NCBI RefSeq assembly: GCF_029892065.1
Contig: NZ_CP120373.1
Location: 2,673,001 to 2,737,000, forward strand
DNA length: 64,000 bases
From: Sinorhizobium garamanticum
GTDB lineage: Bacteria > Pseudomonadota > Alphaproteobacteria > Rhizobiales > Rhizobiaceae
Direction of reading: 5' to 3'
Below the pieces are notes generated by a model. It had not been told where the DNA came from, ran no database searches, and saw only the letters and a program-made list of their open reading frames with translations. How positions within the stretch are numbered: the first letter of the stretch is position 1; each line of letters opens with the position of its first letter. This document shows positions 1 through 7,288 of this stretch, piece after piece. The position numbers and the translations under genes were made by a program.

Positions 1-435
1 AATGCCGGGGCGGAAATTGGAGTTCCAGACGGCGAGCGCGTCATAAAGCTCGGGATCGGTTTCTGCGGCGTTGAGCGCGATGAGGCCGCCCATCGAATGG
101 CCGAAGAGGATAATCGGCAGCCCTGGATGGCCGGCGGCGGCCACGTCGCGCATCGCCCGCACGTCCGCTATGACCTTCGCCGCCCCGTCGCGGTGTGCGA
201 AGGTCGCCAGCGGGGCATCCGGCGCCCGGCTTGCGCCATGGCCGCGATGGTCATGCGCATAGACGTGGAAGCCACGTTTCGCCATCGCCTCGGCGAAGCG
301 CGCGTAGCGGCCGGAATGCTCGGCAAGCCCATGGCTGACGATGAGAATGCCCCGCGGCTCGATCGAGGCGGCGAAGTGCCGCCAGCCGAGCGCAGCACCC
401 GTCGGGCTTTGATGCGTCCTCACCTGCCCGAACAT
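1..435 (-). CDS. Alpha/beta hydrolase, lysophospholipase-like, 5' part only
   Basis: This gene runs off the left edge of the window; 145 codons from the start are visible. I read it from the reverse strand, starting at an ATG at 433-435. The visible protein has the alpha/beta-hydrolase layout: a loop HGLAEHSGRY (oxyanion region), the DHRGHG motif, and the nucleophile elbow GHSMGG about residues 113-118, which carries the catalytic serine. These are features of the serine aminopeptidase S33/monoacylglycerol lipase group (Hydrolase_4). The acid and histidine of the triad lie outside the window. The substrate cannot be told; an esterase or lysophospholipase role is inference from the family. Confidence 0.85.
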   Translation of the reverse strand, partial: MFGQVRTHQSPTGAALGWRHFAASIEPRGILIVSHGLAEHSGRYARFAEAMAKRGFHVYAHDHRGHGASRAPDAPLATFAHRDGAAKVIADVRAMRDVAAAGHPGLPIILFGHSMGGLIALNAAETDPELYDALAVWNSNFRPGI

Positions 436-714
436 GCCATGCCCCCGGAACAATCGTCAGACTCTCGCGTGCGGGTTGCCAACGGAGCGTCCGTTGCGCG
501 AACCGGAAACACTTTCCAGCGGAAAATGCGCTTCTCAGCGGAAAATGCACTCCGGCCGATATCAAATCGATTTGCGCCGCAAAGGCAATCGCTGCTTGTT
601 GCTTGTTGCGCATGAGGTCACAACGAATCCGGAAATGAAGATTAGGGGTTGCAATTTTCGCGCTTTTGTCGATATTTGTTCTCGTTTTGTTTTCCTGTTG
701 GAGGCTATTTGAAA
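436..714. other. Intergenic region upstream of the RNase T2-like gene, with a 13-bp direct repeat
   Basis: No credible gene is seen here. A 13-bp sequence CAGCGGAAAATGC occurs twice, at 517-529 and 536-548, with a 19-bp period. A short inverted repeat, GGAAA-cac-TTTCC, lies just upstream. These could be regulator half-sites, but nothing identifies the regulator. A GGAGG at about 700-704 serves the downstream gene. Confidence 0.5.
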
Positions 715-1488
715 ATGCGGGCGAGGGTGAAAACGAATCTTGCGAGAGTTGCAACGCTCATTCTGGGGCTGGGACTATCCTCCTTTGCTGTAGCCGAGGA
801 AGTGTCGACGGACGAAGCGACGGGCGTGGCAAGCTCCGGCAAGACGCAATATGTGCTGGCGGTCAGCTGGCAGCCGGGATTTTGCGAAACGCGGCCGAAC
901 CGCAACGAATGCGCGGACCAGACGGCAGACCGCTATGATGCTACGCACTTTTCGCTTCATGGCCTCTGGCCGCTGAAGAAAAGCTATTGCGGCGTCGAGG
1001 CGGAGCTCAAGGCGCGCGATCGGAAGGGCGATTGGCTGGAGTTGCCGAAGCTTGCCATGTCCGACGAGACCGCTGCGCGTCTGCTTGTCGCCATGCCGGG
1101 CGTCAAATCAGGCCTCGATCGCCACCAATGGCTCCAGAGCGGCACGTGCCAGACGGCAAAGGCCGAGGATTACTTCAAGCAGCAACTGCGTCTTCTCGAC
1201 GAACTGAACTCGTCCCCCGTGCAGACCCTCTTTGCCGACAAACTTGGTTCGGAGATCGGCGAAAGTGAGATCAAGCAGGCTTTTGACCGGAGCTTCGGCG
1301 CCGGTGCTGGTGACCGGGTGCGCATGCGTTGCCAGACGGTCAACGGCCGCAGCGTCATCACCGGCCTCACCATCGGACTTTCCGGGGATCTCGCAGGCAA
1401 GGACGACCTTAAAAGCCTGATCCAGGCGGCCGGGACGACCGAGTTCAAGTGCGCCAAAGGGATCGCCGACGCTGCCGGGCGCAGCTGA
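715..1488 (+). CDS. RNase T2 family exported protein with altered catalytic motif
   Basis: 257 residues. The start at 715 is chosen because GGAGG lies 10 bases upstream and the protein then opens with a clean signal peptide (basic MRARVKTN, hydrophobic core to about residue 27, AxA-type end). The first RNase T2 signature is intact (FSLHGLWP, His82). The second, normally HEWxKHG[TS]C, reads HQWLQSGTC at 137-145. His137 is kept, but the usual Glu, Lys and second catalytic His are Gln138, Gln141 and Ser142. In the fungal enzyme RNase Rh these positions carry out catalysis. The fold is therefore probably a T2 RNase, placed in the periplasm, but activity is doubtful; it may be a binding or inhibitor-like relative. 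Several Cys residues suit disulfides. Stand-alone gene. Confidence 0.85.
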   Translation: MRARVKTNLARVATLILGLGLSSFAVAEEVSTDEATGVASSGKTQYVLAVSWQPGFCETRPNRNECADQTADRYDATHFSLHGLWPLKKSYCGVEAELKARDRKGDWLELPKLAMSDETAARLLVAMPGVKSGLDRHQWLQSGTCQTAKAEDYFKQQLRLLDELNSSPVQTLFADKLGSEIGESEIKQAFDRSFGAGAGDRVRMRCQTVNGRSVITGLTIGLSGDLAGKDDLKSLIQAAGTTEFKCAKGIADAAGRS

Positions 1489-1605
1489 TCCGCGACGGTT
1501 CTTGCCGGAAGGGATTGGCGTGGGCAGGCCCTTGGCGGATTGCCCCGCCACCATAATTCGCCTACATAGCGGGCAAATTTCCCTTCCGATGCGGAGCATT
1601 CCCTT

Positions 1606-3255
1606 ATGGCACGTCAGTTCATCTATCACATGGCCGGGCTCAACAAGGCCTATGGCAACAAGAAGGTCCTGGAGAACATCCATCTTTCGTTCTACCCGGA
1701 CGCGAAGATCGGTATTCTCGGCCCCAACGGCGCCGGTAAGTCGACGGTCCTTAGGATCATGGCGGGCCTCGACCATGAATATACCGGCGAAGCCTGGGTC
1801 GCCGAGGGCGCAACCGTCGGCTTTCTGCAGCAGGAACCGCAGCTCAATCCCGCAAAGACCGTGCTCGAGAACGTCATGGAAGGCGTTGCCACCAAGAAGG
1901 CGATCCTCGATCGCTACAACGAGCTGATGATGAACTATTCCGACGAGACGGCGGAAGAGGGTGCCAAGCTCCAGGACATCATCGACAGCCAGAACCTCTG
2001 GGATCTCGACAGCCAGGTGGAAATGGCGATGGACGCGCTGCGCTGCCCGCCGAGTGACGCGGACGTCAACAATCTGTCGGGCGGTGAGAAGCGCCGTGTG
2101 GCACTTTGCAAGCTGCTGCTGTCGCAGCCCGATCTTCTGTTGCTCGACGAACCGACCAACCATCTCGACGCCGAGACGATCGCCTGGCTCGAGAAGCATC
2201 TGCGTGAATATCCCGGCGCCGTGCTGATGGTCACCCACGACCGTTACTTCCTCGACAACGTCACCGGCTGGATCCTCGAGCTCGACCGCGGCCGCGGCAT
2301 TCCTTACGAGGGCAATTATTCCGCTTATCTGCAGGCGAAGGCCAAGCGCATGGCGCAAGAAGGACGCGAGGAGGCTACCCGCCAGAAGGCCATCAGCCGC
2401 GAGCAGGAGTGGATCGCCGCGAGCCCGAAAGCCCGACAGGCGAAGTCCAAGGCGCGTGTCCGCGCCTATGACGAACTGGTCAAGGCAGCCGCCGACCGGC
2501 GTCCCGGCGACGCCCAGATCATCATTCCCGTCGGCGAGCGCTTGGGTCAGGTGGTTATCGAGGCGGAGAATATTTCCAAGGGCTATGACGACCAACTGCT
2601 GATCGACGGCCTGAGCTTCAAGCTGCCGCCCGGCGGCATCGTCGGCGTCATCGGTCCGAACGGCGCCGGCAAGACGACGCTATTCCGTATGATCACCGGC
2701 CAGGAGCAGCCGAACGATGGTTCGTTCCGGATCGGTGACAGCGTGCAACTCGCCTATGTCGACCAGAGCCGCGACGCGCTCGACCCCAACAAGACCGTCT
2801 GGGAGGAGATCTCCGGCGGCAGCGACATCATCAAGCTCGGCAAGCACGAGGTCAACTCGCGCGCCTATTGCTCGTCCTTCAATTTCAAGGGCGGCGATCA
2901 GCAGCAGAAGGTAGGCACGCTTTCGGGCGGCCAGCGCAACCGCGTGCACCTCGCGAAGATGTTGAAGTCCGGCGGCAACGTGGTCCTGCTCGACGAACCG
3001 ACGAACGACCTCGATACCGAAACGCTTGCGGCACTCGAGGACGCGCTCGAAAACTTCGCCGGTTGCGCGGTCATCATCAGCCACGACCGCATGTTCCTCG
3101 ACCGTCTGGCAACCCATATCCTTGCCTTCGAGGGCGACAGCCATGTCGAGTGGTTCGAAGGCAACTTCGAGGATTACGAAAAGGACAAGATCCGCCGCCT
3201 CGGCCCGGATTCGGTCAACCCGAAGCGCGTGACCTACAAGCGTCTGACGCGTTAA
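1606..3255 (+). CDS. ettA: Energy-dependent translational throttle protein EttA (ABC-F ATPase)
   Basis: 549 residues, near the E. coli EttA length of 555. It has two ABC ATPase domains in one chain and no membrane segment, as in ABC-F proteins. Domain 1 has Walker [10 protein letters not shown] near 39-47, signature LSGGEKRR near 156 and Walker [13 protein letters not shown] near 176. Domain 2 has GPNGAGKTT near 350, LSGGQRNR near 438 and [12 protein letters not shown]. The stretch between domains is rich in Lys, Arg and Gln, fitting the linker that meets tRNA at the ribosomal E site. EttA gates the first elongation cycle in response to the ATP/ADP ratio. The start ATG gives the conserved MARQFIYHM opening. 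The last base of the stop codon begins a large palindrome. Confidence 0.95.
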   Translation: MARQFIYHMAGLNKAYGNKKVLENIHLSFYPDAKIGILGPNGAGKSTVLRIMAGLDHEYTGEAWVAEGATVGFLQQEPQLNPAKTVLENVMEGVATKKAILDRYNELMMNYSDETAEEGAKLQDIIDSQNLWDLDSQVEMAMDALRCPPSDADVNNLSGGEKRRVALCKLLLSQPDLLLLDEPTNHLDAETIAWLEKHLREYPGAVLMVTHDRYFLDNVTGWILELDRGRGIPYEGNYSAYLQAKAKRMAQEGREEATRQKAISREQEWIAASPKARQAKSKARVRAYDELVKAAADRRPGDAQIIIPVGERLGQVVIEAENISKGYDDQLLIDGLSFKLPPGGIVGVIGPNGAGKTTLFRMITGQEQPNDGSFRIGDSVQLAYVDQSRDALDPNKTVWEEISGGSDIIKLGKHEVNSRAYCSSFNFKGGDQQQKVGTLSGGQRNRVHLAKMLKSGGNVVLLDEPTNDLDTETLAALEDALENFAGCAVIISHDRMFLDRLATHILAFEGDSHVEWFEGNFEDYEKDKIRRLGPDSVNPKRVTYKRLTR

Positions 3256-3335
3256 TGCATGTCGCCCAAAAGTGTGCAGCAGTTTTGGGACAACGACATG
3301 CATAAGAATTAGGAACTAAAGCGCGTCGCATGAGA
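3255..3335. repeat. Rhizobial palindromic intergenic repeat (type D)
   Basis: A large nested palindrome begins on the last base of the ettA stop codon. Outer arms are ATGCATGTCG (3255-3264) and CGACATGCAT (3294-3303); inner arms are CCCAAAA and TTTTGGG. It is followed by an 'aagcgcgtcgcatga' tail. I recognise this general type from Sinorhizobium genomes as a widespread intergenic element. It may act as a transcript 3' end for ettA, although it has no clear T-run. Confidence 0.65.
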
Positions 3336-3401
3336 TTGCCGAACACGACGGCTTTAGTCGGTGGCGGCTTTGGGGGGCGAAGCGTCCAAAGTCATAAGTT
3401 C

Positions 3402-3503
3402 GAGAGCTCCGCGCATCCAAATGGACGCGCGGAGCTGTATCACTTTGAATTGCCGCATGATTTTGTCCTTAAATCGGTATCGATTTAAGGAATCATGCAG
3501 TAG
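3402..3503 (+). repeat. RIME-like dispersed repeat, type A copy 1
   Basis: Mosaic palindromic element. It has a first hairpin (GAGCTCCGCGCATCC against GGACGCGCGGAGCT), then the linker CACTTTGAATTGC, then a second long hairpin (GCATGATT..TCCTTAAATCG / CGATTTAAGGAATCATGC) ending in CAGTAG. The same order recurs at 7186, 19065, 45026 and, inverted, at 56688. This resembles the Rhizobium-specific intergenic mosaic element class (RIME). It fills the gap between ettA and the metF regulator. Confidence 0.75.
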
Positions 3504-3614
3504 GGCTATCTTTGGACGGGCGGATCACAGGGTCCGCCCGTCTCCTTATCCTGTCTTCGCCGCGTCATTCGATTGTCTTTGCGCGCAAATTCGCTTGCGC
3601 ACGCCTCGCAAATT

Positions 3615-3634
3615 ACATAAACATATCTTTATGT
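3615..3634. promoter_or_regulatory. Candidate operator of the methionine-cycle regulator
   Basis: A perfect 7-bp inverted repeat, ACATAAA-N6-TTTATGT, ends 15 bases before the start codon of the ArsR/methyltransferase regulator and sits in an AT-rich patch. Position and symmetry suit a dimeric winged-helix repressor that controls its own operon with metF. Known: ArsR-type SAM/SAH-sensing regulators (SahR, SamR) control methionine genes in Proteobacteria. Inference: this is the binding site of the adjacent gene product. Confidence 0.6.
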
Positions 3635-3649
3635 GTTGATGAGGAGACG

Positions 3650-4672
3650 ATGGTGAGCCGAGGAACGCTTGGGTTGGACGCGTTGGTGGACGTGCTGAAG
3701 GCGGCGGGTGAGCCGACGCGGATGCGCCTCCTCGCGCTGCTTTCCGCGGGCGACCTCACGGTGACCGATCTTACCGAAATTCTCGGACAATCGCAGCCTC
3801 GTATCTCCCGGCATCTGAAGCTGCTTGCCGAAGTGGCGCTCATTGATCGCTACCAGGAAGGGGCCTGGGCCTATTTCCGCCTGCGGCAGGAGGGGGGGCG
3901 CGTCGCGCTGGTGCGTGAGCTGCTCGCGGCGGCTGCGGCCGAAGACGCCATTCTGGCCAGGGATGCCACGCGGCTTGCCATCCTGAAACGGCAGCGTGCC
4001 GAGAAGGCGCAGGCCTATTTCAGCCGCAATGCCGCCGAATGGGATGAACTGAGACGGCTGCATATCAGCGAAGGCGATGTCGAAGCCACGTTGAAGGAGA
4101 TGGTCGGGGAGGAGCCGGTCGAAAGCCTGCTCGATCTCGGCACGGGCACCGGTCGCATCCTGCAACTTTTCGAGGGCATCTACCGGCGCGGCATCGGCGT
4201 CGACGCCAGCCGCGACATGCTTGCCGTGGCGCGCTCCAACCTCGATAAGGCCGGGATCACGAAAGCTTCCATCCGCCACGGCGATATCTTCAACCTGCCG
4301 CTCGACGGGCAGGCTTTCGATCTCGTGACGATCCATCAGGTGCTGCATTTCCTGGAGGAGCCGGAAGCGGCGATTGCCGAGGCCGCGCGCATGCTCGCAC
4401 CCGGAGGCCGGCTCGTCATCATCGATTTCGCACCGCATGGGCTCGAATATCTGCGTAACGAGCATGCCCATGCACGCCTCGGCTTCTCCCATCAGGCGAT
4501 GGCCGATTGGCTGCAGAAGGCTGGCCTCGCGCTCGAGAAAACAACCGACCTCGCGCCGGAAGGCGCGGACGAGGGCAAACTGACAGTGACGATCTGGCTG
4601 GCGCGCGATCAGCGCGTCGCCGATCACATCGCCGATATGCCGCGTCAGCGCGTTCAGGCAGGGGGAGTTTGA
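3650..4672 (+). CDS. ArsR-family regulator fused to a SAM methyltransferase domain (SamR-like)
   Basis: 340 residues. The start at 3650 follows GAGGAG and gives MVSRGTLGLD. Residues 1-95 form an ArsR winged helix-turn-helix (AAGEPTRMRLLALL; recognition region GQSQPRISRHLKLL). Residues from about 120 form a class I methyltransferase domain with motif I LLDLGTGTGR at 160-169, and a later 'LVTIHQVLHFLEEPE' motif. No cysteine metal-binding motif of classic ArsR proteins is seen. The gene sits 2 bases before metF, so the two are one operon. The likely role is sensing S-adenosylmethionine and repressing methionine synthesis; this is inferred from family and context, not shown. A true methyltransferase function is an alternative. 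Confidence 0.85.
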   Translation: MVSRGTLGLDALVDVLKAAGEPTRMRLLALLSAGDLTVTDLTEILGQSQPRISRHLKLLAEVALIDRYQEGAWAYFRLRQEGGRVALVRELLAAAAAEDAILARDATRLAILKRQRAEKAQAYFSRNAAEWDELRRLHISEGDVEATLKEMVGEEPVESLLDLGTGTGRILQLFEGIYRRGIGVDASRDMLAVARSNLDKAGITKASIRHGDIFNLPLDGQAFDLVTIHQVLHFLEEPEAAIAEAARMLAPGGRLVIIDFAPHGLEYLRNEHAHARLGFSHQAMADWLQKAGLALEKTTDLAPEGADEGKLTVTIWLARDQRVADHIADMPRQRVQAGGV

Positions 4673-4674
4673 GA

Positions 4675-5610
4675 ATGGCGACACGCACGCTTTATCCGGC
4701 CGAGCGCGGTAATCTCCGGCTGTCATTCGAGTATTTTCCTCCGAAGACCGACGAGATGGAGGTGCAGCTCTTCCAGACGGTCGCCGATCTCTCCGTATTC
4801 AACCCGGCCTTCGTCACCATGACCTATGGCGCCGGCGGCTCGACGAAGGCCCGTTCGCTGACGGCGGTCAGGCGCATGATCGGGGAGATGGGCCTTGGAA
4901 ACACCGCGGCGCATCTGACCTGCGTCGGCGCCCCGAAAGCCGAAGTCGATGCGGTGATCGAGGAGTTCCTGGCCTTCGGCGTCCGGCATTTCGTGGCGCT
5001 CCGGGGCGACCCGCAGGGCGGCATCGGCAGCGCCTATCAACCGTTTCCGGGCGGTTATGAAAACGCCGCTGCCCTAGTGAAGGCCCTGCGCGCCCGTGGC
5101 GACTTCGAAATCTCGGTTTCGGCCTATCCGGAAAAGCACCCGGAGAGCCCGGATGTCGATGCCGACATCGACATGCTGAAGCGCAAGGTCGACAACGGCG
5201 CGACGCGGGCGATCACCCAGTTCTTCTTCGATAACGATGATTTCGAGCGCTATCTGGAGCGCGTGCGAAGGGCCGGCATCCAGGTTCCGATCGTGCCGGG
5301 GATCCTGCCGATCAACAATCTCGCTCAGGTGCAGAGGTTCGCCGGATTGTGTGGTGCGCGGATTCCCGAGGCGGTCATTTCGCGGCTCGCCCATCTTGAA
5401 GATCAGCCCGCGGAGCGGTTCAAGGAAGCGACCCATATCGCCGCCGAACAGATTGTCGACCTCGCCCGGCGCGGCGTGCGCGATTTCCACCTCTACACGA
5501 TGAACCGCTCGCCGCTTGTCACCGCCGTTTGCGATCTTGTCGGTTACGCGCGTGTGCCGGCGCAGGAGGCTGCTGTCGAGCGTCCGATGAGGGCGGTGGC
5601 GAGCGCGTAG
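4675..5610 (+). CDS. metF: Methylenetetrahydrofolate reductase MetF
   Basis: 311 residues. A flavoprotein that reduces 5,10-methylene-THF to 5-methyl-THF, the methyl donor for methionine synthesis. The conserved opening LSFEYFPPKTDEME carries the family's catalytic Glu (FEFFPP in E. coli). LRGDPQGG, SVSAYPEKHPES and AITQFFFDNDDF are folate/FAD-site motifs of the family. The ATG at 4675 is preceded by GGGGGAG, located inside the end of the upstream regulator gene. Length is close to bacterial MetF (about 296). A strong terminator follows 37 bases downstream, so the operon holds just two genes. Confidence 0.96.
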   Translation: MATRTLYPAERGNLRLSFEYFPPKTDEMEVQLFQTVADLSVFNPAFVTMTYGAGGSTKARSLTAVRRMIGEMGLGNTAAHLTCVGAPKAEVDAVIEEFLAFGVRHFVALRGDPQGGIGSAYQPFPGGYENAAALVKALRARGDFEISVSAYPEKHPESPDVDADIDMLKRKVDNGATRAITQFFFDNDDFERYLERVRRAGIQVPIVPGILPINNLAQVQRFAGLCGARIPEAVISRLAHLEDQPAERFKEATHIAAEQIVDLARRGVRDFHLYTMNRSPLVTAVCDLVGYARVPAQEAAVERPMRAVASA

Positions 5611-5646
5611 ACGTCGCCGTTCGGAAGCCAGGTTTCTGGCAACGAT

Positions 5647-5688
5647 AAAGCCCATGAACGGATCGGCGTTCATGGGCTTTGGTTTTTA
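5647..5688 (+). terminator. Rho-independent terminator of the metF operon
   Basis: A perfect 13-bp stem, AAAGCCCATGAAC (5647-5659) with GTTCATGGGCTTT (5668-5680), has an 8-base loop and is followed by GGTTTTTA. Confidence 0.9.
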
Positions 5689-5800
5689 TCGCAGCCTGTT
5701 GACCGGGTACTCTCTGAGTGGCCTGCCTACAAATCTTGCTGCAAATGGCTTTTCCGGAAATTTAAGTCCTTGTCTCGGTTTGGACTTTCAGCGGCCCTGC

Positions 5801-5878
5801 TCAGACAAAAAGCATTACGGCCACGAATGCGAACGCTGCACTGATCATGAGGACATTCAACGAATGTGTAAGTCCCAT
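5801..5878 (-). CDS. 25-residue hydrophobic membrane peptide
   Basis: Read from the reverse strand: an ATG at 5876-5878 opens a 25-codon frame, MGLTHSLNVL MISAAFAFVA VMLFV, closed by TGA. A strong Shine-Dalgarno (AGGGAGG, complement of 5887-5893) lies 8 bases upstream. After six residues the whole peptide is one predicted transmembrane segment. The pattern of good ribosome site, one helix and abrupt end is typical of real bacterial small membrane proteins. It lies alone between metF and the DMT exporter, downstream of an AT-rich region. Function unknown; no homologue is claimed. The gene could also be an upstream or orphan leader peptide. Confidence 0.6.
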   Translation of the reverse strand: MGLTHSLNVLMISAAFAFVAVMLFV

Positions 5879-5888
5879 AAGCTGATCC

Positions 5889-6100
5889 TCCCTGCGTTGA
5901 CCGGTAAAACATAGGGCGAAAAAACGGCGCATGAAAGCGAAACTTGTGCTGCGCTGCGAAAGACAGAATGTCAAAAAACGTCGTTCACAGGCATAAGTGT
6001 CGGAAATTGTTTGATATTTTCCACTGCCACATTTTTTTCACAATTGCTTCGCGCTGATTAATGTAACCGTTTGTAATGCTCCGTGAGCCTCGCCGAAGCC
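5889..6100. other. AT-rich intergenic region upstream of the small membrane peptide
   Basis: No gene seen. The stretch 5990-6075 is clearly richer in A+T than its surroundings, with T-runs. A TTGACA hexamer lies on the reverse strand (complement of 5969-5974), but I find no good -10 box at the right distance. It probably holds the promoter of the peptide gene at 5801-5878 and the 3' end of the exporter gene. Confidence 0.35.
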
Positions 6101-6114
6101 ATTTTGATTCGGTT

Positions 6115-7053
6115 TCAGGTCGAATATCGAAGCCTCAGGATGCGTCCGTCGAGGACCGCGAGGCCGGCTGCGATGAGCGCCATGCCGGCGATATCCGCCG
6201 CTTGCAGTGTCTCGCCGAGAAAGAGATAGCCAAGCAGTATGGCGCTCGGCGGCACGAGCAGCGTGACGAGCGAAGCGTTGGTCGCACCGGCCTCCGCCAT
6301 GATCCGGAAATAGAGAATGTAACCGTAGGCGGTGGAGACAAGGGCGAGGCCAAGGATCGCGAACACGGCGGTCATCGGCGGCGCGGGCAGCATCCAGGGC
6401 GTATCGGCGAGGGCCGCGATCGGCAACATCATCAGTGTCGATGCCGTCAATTGTCCGGCTGCCGTCACCGGCGGCGCCAGACTGCGGAAGCGCTTACCGT
6501 AGGTTGCCGCCAGTCCGTAGCTGACGGCAGCCAGCACCGGCAGGACGAGCGCCCAAAGCGGGATCGTTGTGGAGTTGCCGACAAGGCCCGCAAGCGCACT
6601 CGGCCCTATGAGCACGACGGTGCCTGCCAAGCCCAGCAGGCAACCGCTGATCTTGGCGGCGCTCAGCTTCTCGTCGTCTGTTGCCATGTTGGCGATCAGC
6701 ACGGTCCAGATCGGGGTTGTCGCGTTCAGGATTGCGGCGAGCCCTGCGCCGATATGGGTCTGGCCGAGGAAGATGAAAGCGTGCGGAATGGCGTTGTTGA
6801 TCAATCCCATCAACAGGAATTCGGGCCAGCGTTCCTTGAGCGCCGGATAGATGCCGTAGCGGCCGCGGATGTAGATGTGGAGAGCAAGCGCCGCGAGGCC
6901 GAGACGCAGGAGAACCAGCGTGAAGGGCGGCACATGGGCAACGGCAACCCGCGCGAAGAAGAAGGAGCCACCCCAGATAAGTCCGAGCAGGGTCAGGAGC
7001 GCCCAATTGCGCATCGTCATCTGTGTGTTAATCGCTTTTGCCGGTGAACTCAT
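6115..7053 (-). CDS. EamA/DMT-family inner-membrane transporter
   Basis: 312 residues. The chain shows about ten hydrophobic segments in two related halves, as in the drug/metabolite transporter superfamily (two EamA domains). The first half opens with NWALLTLLGLIWGGSFFFARVA, a typical EamA start. The second half ends in LVPPSAILLGYLFLGETLQ, also typical. The start at 7053 (MSSPAKAINTQ) is favoured over MTMRN at 7020 by length only; neither has a strong ribosome site. The substrate is unknown; relatives export amino acids or small metabolites. Confidence 0.85.
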   Translation of the reverse strand: MSSPAKAINTQMTMRNWALLTLLGLIWGGSFFFARVAVAHVPPFTLVLLRLGLAALALHIYIRGRYGIYPALKERWPEFLLMGLINNAIPHAFIFLGQTHIGAGLAAILNATTPIWTVLIANMATDDEKLSAAKISGCLLGLAGTVVLIGPSALAGLVGNSTTIPLWALVLPVLAAVSYGLAATYGKRFRSLAPPVTAAGQLTASTLMMLPIAALADTPWMLPAPPMTAVFAILGLALVSTAYGYILYFRIMAEAGATNASLVTLLVPPSAILLGYLFLGETLQAADIAGMALIAAGLAVLDGRILRLRYST

Positions 7054-7185
7054 GGTCGTGCCCGTGCCAATCTGCAAGTTATGCGCAAGCCCTAATACAG
7101 AGAAGCGGGCGTTGCCACCCGCTTCTTGCTTGGTTCGAATGTTTTCATGCCCGTCACGGTCGTCCAGTGACGAGCGCAATTCTAA

Positions 7186-7287
7186 AGCGCCATGCGTCTT
7201 TTCAGACGCATAAAGGTCGCTGTAGCGCTTTGAATTGCTGCATGTTTTTGTCCTTGAATCGGGTCCGATCAAGGAAACATGCAGTGG
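7186..7287 (+). repeat. RIME-like dispersed repeat, type A copy 2
   Basis: Same modular order as copy 1: a first hairpin with ATGCGTCTTTTCAGACGCAT, then GTCGCTGTAGCGCTTTGAATTGC, then a second hairpin (GCATGTTTTTGTCCTTGATC region / GATCAAGGAAACATGC) and CAGTGG. It ends exactly at the 3' end of the MltB-type gene and may form the transcript 3' end of that gene. Confidence 0.75.
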
Positions 7288-7288
7288 A

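Noticed and set aside
97..615. Forward frame of 172 codons at the left edge
   Set aside because: It is opposite the alpha/beta hydrolase, whose reverse-strand translation has the GHSMGG elbow and other family motifs.
1108..2595. A 495-codon reverse frame over the RNase T2-like gene and ettA
   Set aside because: Crosses two real forward genes and their gap; no domain seen.
5727..5912. 61-codon reverse frame in the gap after metF
   Set aside because: It uses a different frame from the 25-residue peptide, has no ribosome site and has no hydrophobic or domain pattern.
7130..7160. GGTTCGAAT sequence suggesting a tRNA T-loop
   Set aside because: No acceptor, anticodon or D-arm partner is found around it.
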